Positions 1 through 14,513 of a stretch of DNA of 64,000 nucleotides are shown piece by piece (position 1 is the stretch's first letter; the number at the start of each line of letters is the position of its first letter). The stretch spans positions 10,480,109-10,544,108 of the forward strand of contig JAJEKV010000004.1 in assembly GCA_021234155.1 (NCBI GenBank), in the 5' to 3' direction. Below the pieces are notes generated by a model. That model searched no databases. It saw only the letters and a list, made by a program, of their open reading frames with translations, and was not told where the DNA came from. Origin of the DNA: Isoetes taiwanensis. Taxonomy: Eukaryota > Streptophyta > Lycopodiopsida > Isoetales > Isoetaceae. Position numbers and translations under genes: made by a program.

Positions 1-1717
1 TGAAGTATTCCTTTGAAAAATTCCAAAGGAACATATACAATCTGCGATTGTTGGGTCAAGAAAATAACCTTCATAGATGAACATCTACACATGGAATCTA
101 TAGTTTAAAAGTACTATAGCTAGAGATGCTAGCTAACGCATCTAGAGAATACAAGTTTCAGTACTGATAAGGTTGAAAACTTATCAGGTAGAAACTATAA
201 GAGTAATTGCAAAGCAACTTGTTAGTCATTTTAAGGGGTTCTTCTGGGAAGAGCACTTAAAAATAAATAAAGAAGCAAACGGATTCAACTAGGATCATAT
301 GGATGCATGCAATAGATTATTGTAGCGTTTGTTAAACTGATTTCAGAGGGTGTCTCTGGAAAGATGCCAAGGATGAATCAAGCTACAATATGATTGATTG
401 GACTGTCTAGTTCCATATAAACTCTACCTATGTTCAAACTAAGATACTGAGATTGGTTAGAAAATCTCAATATCTCTTGTTTGGAAACAAGAATGTTAGT
501 ATGAGTTAGGGGTTAGTACAACGGGAAGCTTTTGACGAGGTCAAGAAGCTGTGGTACTGGTGGACCAATTAAAGTTGTAGTTGACTTAGGTAAGTCATGT
601 GATGCAACCATAAGGGTTGTGCTATTGAGCAAAGTCGAGAATGACTTGGATTAGCTCTAAGCCAAAGCATGAAAAGCAAAGCTAGGCACAACAAGAACCC
701 CTAATGAGAGTTCTGGTGGTGGTATCATTTAGGAAGTGGTAGAAACCAAGGTCCATATAATTCTATAAGTTAGAGTTTGCAAGGCCAATTAGTCATGTTA
801 AAACTGAGTTGCTTGGTTTTTTTTGCATGAACTCTGTATTAACATCAAACACATATGTGTATAAATAGATATTGATTGATGTATGGATGGAGCATAATGA
901 TGCTTCACTTATGATGCAATGGTCCCTAGGAGATCGATGATGCCTATTGAAAAGATCATTTAGAGCTAATAATAACAAAGTCTAGTGACTTATGTCAAGT
1001 GAGAGAGTAGTTCCTTGATGAGAAATCTACTAGAATCATGATCTTTAAGAGTCAATATGGCATGAGCATCAAAGTACCCCACAAATTAAGCATGTAAGAG
1101 ACCTGGAAGTGATCTATGCCAATGCGTTGGTTGGGCTTGCAAATCAAATTTGGAATTGATGATACATTACTTGGGGTGTTAAGCTATGGAAACCAACAAA
1201 GTCAAGAAGTAAGGTAGTTAGAACCTGAGGCTGCGCAATAAGAGTATTGCAGAGTACTAGATCTTGTGGCAAGATCAGTCACTTCCCAAGGCCACATGGG
1301 AAAGTGAAGTGTACATGCAGCCAAATCCTCATCTGACTCAAAATCCCTTGATAACACGGAAGGATTAGTGGAGTCAATATGAGGTCAGTTACCTAAAACT
1401 AAAGAATTAGAGACTTGCATCAGGGATGGCAAGTAGGACGTCCGCTAAAGAATGAGCTATGAAACCATGATCACAGGGTGATCCAGGGAACGGGTTCTGG
1501 AAGGGACTAGAGGATGAAACCATGATCACAGGGTGATCCAGGGAACGGGCTTCTGAAGGGACGAGAAGACGAAACCATAATCACGAGGTGATTTAGGGAA
1601 AGGGTTTCAAATGGACTAGATGGTGAAACCATGGTCACCGGGTGACCTAGGGAATGGGTTTCAAGATACGCATACTCCCATGATCCTTGGGGACCAAGGA
1701 TTTGAAGGGGGGAGGTA
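1..1717 (+). mobile_element. Decayed 3' end of a Ty3/Gypsy chromovirus (chromodomain type)
   Basis: No ORF survives, but at 1228-1350 one frame reads like the end of a Gypsy polyprotein chromodomain: L-R-N-K-S-I, then E-Y, a stop, I-L-W, and A-T-W-E about a dozen residues later. That spacing is typical of the chromodomain of Tekay/Del chromoviruses, which targets integration to heterochromatin. Upstream (about 500-700), stretches such as F-D-E-V-K-K and C-D-A-T could be remains of the RNase H start, but this is weak. A purine tract at 1703-1717 runs straight into a TGTTACGA LTR start, which fixes the orientation. The 5' half of the element lies outside the window or is gone. Family level is inference; presence of a Gypsy remnant is fairly secure. 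Confidence 0.6.
1461..1678 (+). repeat. 55-bp tandem repeat, four copies
   Basis: Four head-to-tail units start at 1461, 1516, 1571 and 1625, each opening with GAAACCAT and carrying GATCA(C)xGGGTGAT. The first two are nearly identical and the last two are diverged. They sit between the chromodomain remnant and the polypurine tract, so they occupy the 3' untranslated part of the Gypsy element. Confidence 0.85.
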
Positions 1718-2860
1718 TGTTACGAACATAGGTTAGGCCCTAAGTCATATGTTATATACATATGTTGGTCCCTAGGTCATAGGACCATTAAACCTAAGGA
1801 TTAGAGGTTTAAGGGACAAGTGGCATAAGGAGACTCCAAGAGTCCATATGCATGCATGCATACATGTGGCGGCATGCCACAAGAGTAGGTACCCTATATA
1901 AGAGATCATGGATCTCAAGAAGGGGAGGCCATGGAGAATCGTTCTGGGAACGATTACAGAACTGCACGATGTTGCAGTATTGATCCAGGGGATCAACACA
2001 AGTCTGGCGTGGGGAGTCCAAGGGACTCGAGGAGTGGGGAATCCAGGGGGTTCATGGTAGCCAAACTTGGCCCCTTCCATGGCGTTGTAACACATGCCAA
2101 GGTGGCTCAAACATGCCAAGGTGGCTTCAACATACCACCTAGGCTCCAACATGCCAAGGTGGCTCAAACATGCCAAGGTGGCTCCAACATGCCACCTAGG
2201 CACAAACATGGCAAGGTGGCTCAAACATGCCATCTAGGCTCCAACATGCGCCACGTGGGCTCCAACATGCCACCTAGACTCCAACATGCCACTTAAGCTC
2301 CAACGTGCCAAGGTTGCTCAAACATGCCATCTAGGCTCCAACATGCCAAGGTGGCTCCAACATGCCCCTAGACTCCAACATGGCAAGATGACTCAAACAT
2401 GCCACCTAGGCTCCAACATGTCAAGGTGGCTCAAACATGCCAAGGTGGCTCCAACATGCCACCTAGGCTCCAACATGGCAAGGTGGGCCAAGGTCGCTCA
2501 AACATGCCACCTATGCTCAAACATGCCAAGGTGGCTCAAACATGCCATGCAGGCTCCAACATGCCACCTAGGCTCTAATATGCCAAGGTGGCTCAAACAT
2601 GCCACCTAGGCTCCAACATGCCAAGGTGGCTCAAACATGCCACCTAGGCTCCAACATGCCAAGGTGGCTCAAATATGCCAAGGTGGCTCCAACATGGCAC
2701 CTAGGCTTCAACATGCCAAGGTGGCCCAAACAATGTTCTCGATAAAATTTGAAAAAAATAAGGGAAAAAAAGCTCAAGTTACCCAGACCAAGGCAAAAGG
2801 GAAAAAAATATACATGTGCCAAATTTATAGTTTTCGATAAAAACGCAGTAAGGGCTTGAC
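1718..2860 (+). mobile_element. 3' LTR of the chromovirus remnant (right end uncertain)
   Basis: The LTR begins TGTTACGAACATAGG directly after the purine tract, a start typical of Tekay-like elements. A TATA box (CTATATAAGAG) lies near 1891. A 20-bp minisatellite fills 2093-2735. No second copy of the LTR is in the window, so the right boundary is a guess; sequence up to the A-rich stretch near 2860 may belong to it. Confidence 0.5.
2093..2735 (+). repeat. Minisatellite of about 20-bp units, partly palindromic
   Basis: About 32 units of roughly 20 bp alternate between two types. One contains CATGCCAAGGTGGCTC and the other CATGCCACCTAGGCTCC. GCCAAGGTGGC is an interrupted palindrome, and the second type resembles an inversion of the first around the CCTAGG core. 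Units are 80-95% alike with little length drift. Open frames across it are repeat artefacts (M-P-x-x-L-Q-H-A-K-V-A-Q-T periodicity). Confidence 0.9.
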
Positions 2861-2961
2861 CCTTAAAAACATCGGGTAATCTTAGAGGTTATAAAAAAAT
2901 GCTATGTATTTTTTTGTCGTGTGGCAATGCAAAAAAAAAAAAGGGAAAAAAAAAGGAGGGA

Positions 2962-6200
<3,239 letters not shown>

Positions 6201-6203
6201 TTA

Positions 6204-6631
6204 GGGCCTTTTCACACGGTGTCCTATAATATGGCTGTCCCATTTTATATAAGACATCAAATGTGACTCCAAAGCAAAAAATAAGACACACAAATATAAG
6301 TTGTTTTCACACTACAGGGTGTCTTATATAAATGAAACACTAACAAATACTAGTGTGAAAACCATCACAAAATAAGACCACCTATTATTTTGAATATGAC
6401 TGGTCAATAGAATAAAATATAATATAATAAGTCGTGTCTTATTTTATGGCGGGAGAAGCCCCCCTGTATAAAATAAGACTCCATTGCCCTTACCTAACCT
6501 ATCCGAACCTGCCCAAACCTAAATAAGACATGTCTTTATGGCTCCGTGTGAAAACCAATTCTTCTTAAATGTTGACATGGACCAATAGTATACCTTAATA
6601 TATAAGACACACTAGTCGTGTGAAAAGCCCC
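6204..6631. mobile_element. Tourist-like (PIF/Harbinger) MITE with TTA target duplication
   Basis: The 428-bp segment begins GGGCCTTTTCACACGG and ends with the inverted counterpart (GGGGCTTTTCACACGA on the other strand), and is flanked by TTA on both sides (6201-6203 and 6632-6634). A 3-bp TTA/TAA duplication with G-rich termini is the mark of PIF/Harbinger elements. The interior is AT-rich, non-coding and rich in TAAGACA and GTGTGAAAA motifs that repeat the TIR core. It must have been mobilised in trans. Confidence 0.8.
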
Positions 6632-7206
6632 TTAGACCTTGCCATGCGGCATGAATAGGGCATGCCAAACAGGAAAGACTTCCGCGCCACATGCAATTAG
6701 GGTTGTGCCATTTTGGACGCCAAGTGGGCCAATAAGGTTATGTCGGCATTGTGAAATTAGGGTGAAATCACACCATCGGATGCCCAAATTGCTTGTTTCA
6801 GAAGCTTGGCCAGGGGATTCAATAACCTCTAGTTCTGTTACCATATTCGCTCCGCCCAAAACGCTGCCGCGTCCTGTAATTTCGCGGCAAATCAGACTTG
6901 TTCATGGCAAAGCAACTCTCATAAGCAAATTTGACATGTTCAAGAACTCGACCTGTTCATAGCAAGCAACTCCTAATTATTTACGATTCTCTGATGATTC
7001 GGCAGCCGGACAAAACATTGGCGGGTGGAATCCCCCATCCAAGAATTTGGATGCCGGACAAGAAAATCTTGATTCTGGGTGCCCTTAGAGTGATACGAGA
7101 TTGACTGCCATCGCCAAATGGCAGACCTTTATTTGCTCTCTCCAATCTTGTGAGTTGGGCGTCGGGTGGTGTGATTCCACCCTTAGGGGCTCCAATATCG
7201 CTGATA

Positions 7207-7246
7207 AGAATAGAATAGAATAGATTAAATTTTTTAGCGTCCACGG
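7207..7246 (-). mobile_element. LINE 3'-terminal scrap with (TATTC)n tail
   Basis: On the minus strand CCGTGGAC is followed by an AT-rich spacer and then about 3.5 copies of TATTC. The same arrangement ends the LINE fragment at 58382. Only the extreme 3' end seems present; no RT-like sequence is visible upstream of it. Confidence 0.45.
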
Positions 7247-7537
7247 TGAATAGATTATAAGGGGCCCTCACAATTGGTGGGGATCCTATTTCTATTTAGT
7301 CTTGGTGCACGTTAAAAAATATCATTCATTCATTCCAAAAGCAAACATGCAAACGTGCAAAAATCCACATTCAACAAGCAAAAATGCCATGACATGATCG
7401 TGGGAACGTGCAAACCGCCTTAACAGCAAAAAAATATAGATATCAAATATGAGCACATTCCGAGCCAAATCGAGCTGTGAACCTGTTTCTTTTTGTGTAA
7501 AGTGTTTTAGGCTTGATTTAGTTCCAGTATTATGTAT

Positions 7538-7624
7538 GGGTTCATGGTATTTGGTCTGCCATTCTGGCAGTACTGGTGACCCTACTGGTACATGCCAGAA
7601 TGGCATCCCAAATACCATGAACCC
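7538..7624. repeat. 87-bp fold-back hairpin
   Basis: The two arms pair over GGGTTCATGGTATTTGG, skip two bases, then pair over TGCCATTCTGGCA, leaving a loop of about 25 nt that itself can pair partly. The stem is about 30 bp with very few mismatches. It could be a tiny fold-back element or a young small-RNA precursor; the sequence alone does not say which. Confidence 0.8.
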
Positions 7625-8367
7625 ACAATATGGTATTTGGGAAGCAAAATTTGCGTCTCCTTGTTGCGCCAGAGATTCTTTTGAGGCGTCAGAGCATTTT
7701 GGAGGTCCTGCGGCGATGGTGGCAAGCAGCACCTCTCTTCCTAGACAAGATGCGGTTGTTTGTTCTGTTTTCGGCAGCTTCTATTTGTTTTTATCGTCGA
7801 AATCTCATGTATTTGCAGAGATTCTTGCAAGGCATCGCCAGGTTTGAAGTTATGAGCGTCGGATTCAAGATCCATGCATGCGGCCATAACCGTGCTTACA
7901 AATTTGTAGATATAGTAACGGCCTTGCAAATGCATCCATGTATGACCTTAGCTTTCTTTGGCTTCTGCCTTTTATAGAAAACAGGTTTACAGCAGAGCAG
8001 ATCTCCGCCTCCACCAAATCTGGCCAAATCAGGCTTTTGCCTCGTATAAAAATGGTGTTTCGAAATATCAAAGGGTTGATTCATGGATTTCAGATGGCCG
8101 ATTCAGATGGATCAAGGTTGTTGTTGGTAGGGCGACATCAAACTAACTGAGCAGAAACAAAGTACTGTAGAAACCGAGCTCTTGAATTCTAAGCAGAGTA
8201 TTGTAGAAACAGAGCTCTTGAGACGTGGGTTATGTCATGAATTGGTTGAAATCAGGTTCATTGGTTTGATATTCAGGTTTTGGAGATCCTTGGCATTTGG
8301 ACGGTAACAGCTGGGCCCGGGCCTGATATCACTACTTAGTTTGCGTAGAATTGCAAAGAGCTTCAGA

Positions 8368-8937
8368 ATGTTCGGTGGTACAGAAGAAATCTATGATGAG
8401 AGTGATAAGTCCGACAATCTTATTTCTAAGAAAATGGCAAATATTTTATTCAAAAGTTCCTCAGATTCAGACAATGAGGCTAACATGGCTAATTCAGATT
8501 CAGACAGTGAGGCTAACATTGCTAAAAGTGAGATACATGATCTCGTGTTTGAAGAGAATGCAGATGGGCTTAATGAGTTACTATCTATTAACTCATTAAC
8601 AGCAGACGGAAACATGGGTCTCCTCAATGCCAAAGATTCTCGTGGTTGGACTCCATTGCACCGGGCTTGTATACAAGGCTCCGACCTCGTAGTGAAAATC
8701 CTTATCCATCATGGGGCTAATATCGACTTAGAAGAACCCATAACACCGTTGCATTTAGCCGTAGATTATGATCATGAATCCATAGTTCGGATCCTTTTCG
8801 AAAGTGGCGCAAACTTTCGAACAAAAATACACAGATCCGGATTTCTTGACACTCCACTGATGTCTGCCGTCATTAGGGACAATGCAAAGATTCTTGAATT
8901 GCTATTGCTTTATAACTCTGGAGATAGATCTTATTAA
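8368..8937 (+). CDS. Small ankyrin-repeat protein (189 residues, possibly truncated)
   Basis: The ORF opens with an acidic, serine-rich stretch (about residues 1-60, containing two S-D-S-D-x-E-A-N repeats) and then ankyrin repeats. Repeat signatures visible are G-W-T-P-L-H-R-A-C and G-A-N-I-D near residues 95-120, T-P-L-H-L-A-V and S-G-A-N-F near 130-155, and a degenerate repeat with T-P-L-M-S-A-V near 165. Ankyrin repeats bind other proteins; the partner is unknown. I take the ATG at 8368, because the frame upstream has only a TTG. Plant ankyrin proteins usually carry more repeats and often membrane segments, so this may be the 5' part of a broken gene; a further ankyrin-like exon lies at 9001. 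Confidence 0.5.
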   Translation: MFGGTEEIYDESDKSDNLISKKMANILFKSSSDSDNEANMANSDSDSEANIAKSEIHDLVFEENADGLNELLSINSLTADGNMGLLNAKDSRGWTPLHRACIQGSDLVVKILIHHGANIDLEEPITPLHLAVDYDHESIVRILFESGANFRTKIHRSGFLDTPLMSAVIRDNAKILELLLLYNSGDRSY

Positions 8938-9000
8938 ATCAGTGCACAAAAATAGACTTTATTCTTCTAACTAGATATTATCGTTTTCATTTTCATAGAT

Positions 9001-9264
9001 GCTGAAAGAAAAATGCACAACAACTCAAAACGGACCAAAAGTCGGAACAACTCAGGTGATATAAAAAATTATCAAGATGTAATGATATATGAGATGTATT
9101 CGGTGGATTGTCATACCACTCTCTTGCATCTTGCCGCTGAGCACAACAGCAATAAAGCAGCACAACAGTTGATTCTGATGTTATTCCAGGTTCTATTTCA
9201 ACCGAAGCTAACCGTTTCATTTGCCCGAACGATGGCGTCTCCAATCCCTTCAAAATTTTGCTAG
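9001..9264 (+). pseudogene. Ankyrin-like exon remnant
   Basis: A frame open after a TTTCATAG acceptor-like site contains T-T-L-L-H-L-A-A-E-H-N-S, a good ankyrin helix, then loses similarity before a stop at 9262. It probably belonged to the ankyrin gene just upstream, but no GT donor exists before that ORF's stop, so the joining is unclear. I consider it a broken 3' exon. Confidence 0.35.
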
Positions 9265-9820
9265 GTGTGTTGTATAGAATTGAGCCTTAGCTCCATGACA
9301 CTTTTAACTTGTTGATGCATCTCGAGCATTGAGATCTGGAATAGGCTAACTAAGGTTAGGATAATAGGATTTGAACTGGATAGTGCAGAAGTGTTATAGC
9401 AGGAAGATTGTAGCATGATCCATGTAAGTGATGATGGGATAATTACTGTTGATCCATTGTGGTCCTGTCCATGATTCTTACAGAGTTCTAATTGAAGGTG
9501 GAAGCTGATAGAAAGATGCTAATTACTTCATTGATGGACGAGAATTTTGCAAAAGATGCACCGAGATCTGCTCCATATTTTTATTGCATGATTTTTGGAT
9601 AATAATCTGGTATTTTATTGCATTCTTTTTGGATAATTCTTTTACAGAATCTTATTGGATAATTCTTCTACAAAATCTTATTTAAAGCTTATTCTTTTGT
9701 GGTACGAAATGGAGTTTACATTTTAAATTGCTTTGTGGATAGAGGCACGTGGTGTTCTGATCATATAACTTAATTCAAAATTTGCTAGACTTACACTTGA
9801 AAATATACGTACATTGAGTG

Positions 9821-10151
9821 CAGCCTTAACTGCGGAAGTTGAACCTGGTTCATTTTGGAGCATCGGGATCATAACTAGGATAAATAAGGTAAGATGTTAT
9901 TTGTATATATTATGGATGAACTCATGTACTATGGACTCTTGGCCGTCAGATGGAATGAAATTCTATGGGATATGCCACCCCTTACCAGCCTTAAACTGCA
10001 GAAGTTGAACCCTATTCATTTTGGAGCATCGGGATCATAACTAGGGATAAATAGGGTAATATGTTATTTGTATATATTATGGATGAACTCTATGTATTAT
10101 GGATTCTTGGCTGTTAGATGGAAGGAAATTCCATGGGATATGCCAAGGCAT
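9821..10151 (+). repeat. Tandem duplication, 165-bp unit, two copies
   Basis: Copies start at 9821 and 9986, both opening with CAGCCTTAA and ending near GGGATATGCCA. They differ at about a dozen positions, so the duplication is moderately old. No coding function is evident. Confidence 0.85.
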
Positions 10152-10186
10152 GGGATCCTAGCCCCTCATCAAAGCATTTGACCATC

Positions 10187-10264
10187 GTGGCTTCTTGCTG
10201 AAGCCTTGCAGCATCCGCCAGAGTTGTGGCTTCTTGCTGAAGCCTTGCAGCCTTTGCCAGAATT
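10187..10264 (+). repeat. 39-bp tandem duplication
   Basis: The stretch GTGGCTTCTTGCTGAAGCC recurs 39 bp later. Differences are confined to the second half of the unit (CATCCGCCAGAG versus CCTTTGCCAGAA). Confidence 0.8.
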
Positions 10265-10874
10265 GTGCTGCAGCACATACAATAAGAAGAGGCCGAGCCT
10301 GTCCTGCAGCACAAATAAAAAGAGAGGTAAACAAGCACAAATGAAAAAGAGGAGGCAACTCAGGCTAGAGGAATTGAACCCCTTGCGCATAGTGCAAGCC
10401 ATAGTCCCTTAGAGGGTCGAGGGCTATTTTGTTGCAACATGCAAATTCAAGCAATCAAAACTACAGTAAGTAATCCACACATCGGAATTCAGAAACAACA
10501 AGAAGTATAGAAATTTTTTAAAGCAGTTCCATATCCAATCGTGTTCTTCAGTCAAGCCTTTTCCACATATGCTTCAAGCCTCCATCAGAATAAATACTTG
10601 CAATCAAGCACCAACACAAGCAAACACCAACACCTAAATGCAACTTAGGTTGCATTCTACCGTATTTGCCAATGGCACGGAGTTTCTTTTTCGGAACTTT
10701 TAGCAAGCTCAACAGCGGCGGCTGTTCTTGAAGTTACCTTGCATTCTTGAGGATTTACTGAGAATTCTCACCATCTACCTCTCATTCCGATGCTTCTACC
10801 CCTGATTCTGAAGATTTTACCCTTGATGTCGGAGCTCCGGTGCAGAATGCAACCCAAGGTGCATCCAAGAATCA

Positions 10875-10936
10875 CAGTTTACTGCGCATTCTCAAGGAGG
10901 AAGCTTTGCTGCCGCGCGGGAATGCGCAGTAAACTG
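10875..10936. repeat. Perfect 17-bp inverted repeat
   Basis: CAGTTTACTGCGCATTC at 10875-10891 is repeated exactly in inverted orientation at 10920-10936, with a 28-nt spacer. It gives a stable 62-nt hairpin in otherwise featureless sequence. Confidence 0.85.
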
Positions 10937-11740
10937 CAATTTTTATATACAAGAAGCAATCAACTAAGCGGAAAAGAAATAACTAGAAACCTTTGAAAGG
11001 GTAAGATCCTCGAATGAAGGCTTTATTCTATTTGCAGAGTTTAAAGTTGATGTTACTATGTCTTTATAGTTTGTTCTAAAATATATTTTAAAAAAGAAAT
11101 CACGAATTATTTGGGATAAATTTGGATTTTTCAGATTGCTCACTATTGCCTTGCGCAAAATGATGCATGGATATGAAGCAAACTATTCAGGCATCATCCA
11201 GAGGCCATACCCCTTGGCCTGGTTCAAAAGGCCTCATTACTGTCTCGAAACAACCATGACATTGCTTAACAAACCAGATGCATAGAGCCCTCAAGCATTA
11301 TCTCATATGTATGCGTTGTTTGCCTATGGTCGAAGTTCAAAACGCATGTGGGATATTTTAAGCTCGGGAAATATGGGATATTTTGAAGATAAGGAAGACT
11401 CATATAGAACTCCGATGGCTAAGCCTTGCCGATCGGATCCTGCAAACCGAGTAGATATATAGATAGAGAAGAACAAGCAGTACACACAGAAGAAGTCTAA
11501 GTGCCAGATTGGATCGGATTCATGTGGAATTCGATGCCTGAGTTGTCGAAGAAACTCATTGCTACAGTAAATTGTTTGATGCCATTTGAACAGTGCTTTA
11601 CCATGATTTCTCTTAATGGTTGATAATTAAAATCTTATGTTGAGAAGATAAAGTTCAAGGGAAAGTTGTCTTTGAAATACTTCTATACAAGTGTGCTTAG
11701 AGTTATATTGAAATCATAGGAATAATCTTGTTTCTAACAC

Positions 11741-14513
11741 TGGTATCAGAGCCATGTCAAGCAGATTTGGAGCAGGCTTGCTAAACTCTATTGCTGTTTA
11801 TGAAGGCTTGCTAAACTCTATTGTTGTTTATGAAGGGGGCCCAGGCTTTCAGATTTGGAAAGAACAAATCAAGAATGTTCTTGAAAATGAGGGGCTTTGG
11901 GAATTAGTTCAAGGGACCAGTTTAAGTGGAGATGCAACTTCTGTGGTTGCAGGAGGAAGTGCCAGCTCTTCTGGAGAGTCTGGTGAAGTAGAGTCAAGCA
12001 AAAGTGGAAAAGATGAAGTTGTTAAGATTCGAGAAGCATATGGTATTCTGACTAGCAAAGTTGGAGCTTCAATTTTGCTGAAGATAAGGGGAAAGTCTCC
12101 TAGTGATATTTGGAGGTTCTTACTTAAGAACTATGAGGAAAAGTCATCTTCCCAGATTGATGTCCTTGATAAGGCACTTAGGATGTTAAGGGTTAAAGAA
12201 GGTGATGACTTGCCAAAGTTTTTCTCTAAATTTGATAACATTGTGGCAGATTTAGAAGGAGCTGGGGTCTTGCTGACTGAGCAGCAAAAATTATTGCATG
12301 TGGCAAGGGCTGTTGAAGGGAATAAGCAGTTGTCAACTCTGATTAGGAATGTAGCCAAAACTAGGGAATCTGCAGAAGAAATGATCCGAACAGAGTTCGA
12401 GCAAAACAAGGTAATGTATGAAAATGATACTGAAGATAATGTTGAAGTGTTGTATGCAGGTAAGGGAAAGGCCAAGTTCTCAGGTAAAAGTTCAAAGGAT
12501 AAGAGTGAAATTGGTCCTTGCTTTCATTGCAAAGCTAAAGGTTATTTGAAAGAAAATTGTCCTAAGTTAAGGGAGGTTGAGTGCTTTAATTGTGGAAGCA
12601 AAGGTCACTTTGCAAACAAATGTTCAAGCAGTAAAATAAATAGGGGCAGATCAAGCAGAGGGAGAAATTTTTCTAGAGGTCGAAGAAGAAATCCTGATGG
12701 GCAAAGGTCTGCTATAAATTTGGTACAAGATATTGAAGAGGAATCAAGTGAAGAAGATGAAGATGTTGAGGTAAGTAATCATAACATTTTGGTTGTTTCA
12801 AAAGAAAGTTCTAACAATGATGATGAAATGCTAATATTAGATAGTGGAGCAGAAAAATCCGTGACCAGTCCAGCCAAATTCTTCAAGGAGGGGAAAGAAG
12901 GAAGAATTAAGCATATCAAGCTGGGAAATGGGAAGTTGCAAGATGTTCAGTGCACAGGGATGTTAGAACTGTTTGATCTTCAAGGGAAAGCAGTAAACTT
13001 GAAAGATGTACCTTCACTAGTCAGAAATTTAATTTCTGTTGCACAGTTAGTAGATATGGGATATACTGTTGTGTTTGACAAGTATCAATGTAAAGTGCTT
13101 TTGGATAATGAAATCAAGTTTCTTGGTAAAAGATTTGGTAATTTGTTTGCATTGGATAGTAGTTGTGTGCCTTGTGTTAATTCTGTTATGATCCCTGACA
13201 TGGACACTTGGCATCAGAGGTTATGTCATGTTAAGCATAGCACTATAGACACCTTGGTCAACGAAAAATTAATTAAAGCAAAAAATGGAGTTGAAGGACC
13301 AAGAGTCTGCTTGTGCTGCATGTTAGGAAAACATGCAAGGCTGCTTTTTAAAAGGGCAAAAAGGAAAACCAAAGGAGTATTAGAATTAGTGCATACTGAC
13401 CTCTATGGCCCTCTTAATGTCAGAGGAATATCAGGAAAAAGGTATTTCATTACCTTTATTGATGACTTTAGTAGAAAGACTACATGCATGTGTCTTAGAA
13501 CTAAAGATCAAGCCTTTGAGGCTTATAAACTATTTGCTGCAGAAGTAGAATGAGAAACCGGGAAAAAAGTGAAATGTATTCGATCTGACCGTGGTGGAGA
13601 GTTTATGTCAACCGAGTTTATCAAATTTTGCAAGGTCAGGGGAATCAAAAGGCAGTTTACATGTAGTTACTCACCACAAACTAATGGAATTGCTGAAAGA
13701 AAAAACAGGACAATCTTGAATGCTGTTAGAGCTATGATAAAGCACACAGGGCTGCCCAATTACTTATGGGAAGAAGCTGTCTTGACAGCAGTGAAAGTTC
13801 AGAATATGTTGCCAAGCAAAGGACTCAGTGGAATGACACCAGATGAGCTATGGTCAGGGGTTAAACCAAACTATGAGAAGCTAAGAGCTTTTGGTTGTTT
13901 GAGCTTTGTTCATGTACCAAAGCAACAAAGGCTAAAACTGGATGATCGAGCTAGAATAGCTTTCCTTGTAGGATATGATCAAGAGTCCAAAGCATACAGA
14001 TTATTTGATCCACAAAGGAAGAAGATTTTAATTAGTAGGGATGTTACATTTGACGAATCCCAATGTTATAAGAACATCAAGTTCTTTTCTGTTAATTCTA
14101 AAGAAAAGGAGGTTCAGAAGTCAGATGCCAACATTATTGATGATGATGATGAAAAGGATGTCATCAAATTTAACACTCAACAAGTTAGCCTTGCAAATGG
14201 ATCAGATATTGCTGCAAGTTGATCAGATATTGCTGCTGATAAACTTGTTGGAAGAGATACCACAGGTAGAAGCAAAAGGTTGCAAAGTGAAGTAGCAAAT
14301 GTAAATCTTGTTGAGATTCTTGCCTTATTGGATACTGAAGTACCTAAATCATATAAGGAGGCTATAAATGTTGTTGATAGAGAAAAATGGAAAATTGCTC
14401 CATGATGAACTAGATGCTTGTAGAAGAACAGGAACATATGAGCTTGTAGATTTGCCAGAGGGTAGACATGCAGTAGGATGCAAATGGATATTTAACACTA
14501 GAGTTGTCCACTG
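11741..14513 (+). mobile_element. Copia-1: 5' part of a Ty1/Copia retrotransposon, truncated in RT
   Basis: A perfect initiator-tRNA-Met primer site, TGGTATCAGAGC, sits at 11741-11752, two bases after a plausible LTR end (...TCTAACA at 11739). The 5' LTR therefore lies left of this point, but without a 3' LTR its start cannot be set. The internal region runs gag, protease, integrase and the first residues of RT, then homology stops abruptly near 14513. RNase H, polypurine tract and 3' LTR are missing. Confidence 0.8.
11754..14513 (+). pseudogene. Copia-1 gag-pol polyprotein (interrupted)
   Basis: The first frame (11754-13553, 599 codons) holds gag, two zinc knuckles, the aspartic protease and the start of integrase. 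The first knuckle (near 12521) reads C-x2-C-x4-Y-x4-C, its His replaced by Tyr; the second (near 12583) is canonical C-F-N-C...G-H...C. The protease D-S-G-A is at about 12839. GAG-pre-integrase (H-Q-R-L-C-H, C-x2-C) and the integrase core (H-T-D-L, F-I-D-D-F-S) follow. A TGA at 13551, one C-to-T step from CGA, breaks the frame, which resumes at 13569 with the R-S-D-R-G-G-E and A-E-R-K-N-R motifs. Another TGA at 14220 lies in the linker. RT breaks off soon after its K-W-I-F-N motif. Confidence 0.8.

Noticed and set aside
1931-2840. Repetitive ORFs and a possible CRISPR-like direct-repeat pattern
   Set aside because: Units are contiguous minisatellite copies without unique spacers, in plant DNA; codon periodicity follows the 20-bp unit.
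10360-10420. Minus-strand GGTTCAATTCC (box B) with tRNA-like sequence before it
   Set aside because: Acceptor stem and anticodon arm do not pair; a SINE head is possible but no second copy or tail was found.
12131-12475. Minus-strand ORF inside Copia-1 gag
   Set aside because: Shadow of the gag reading frame on the opposite strand.
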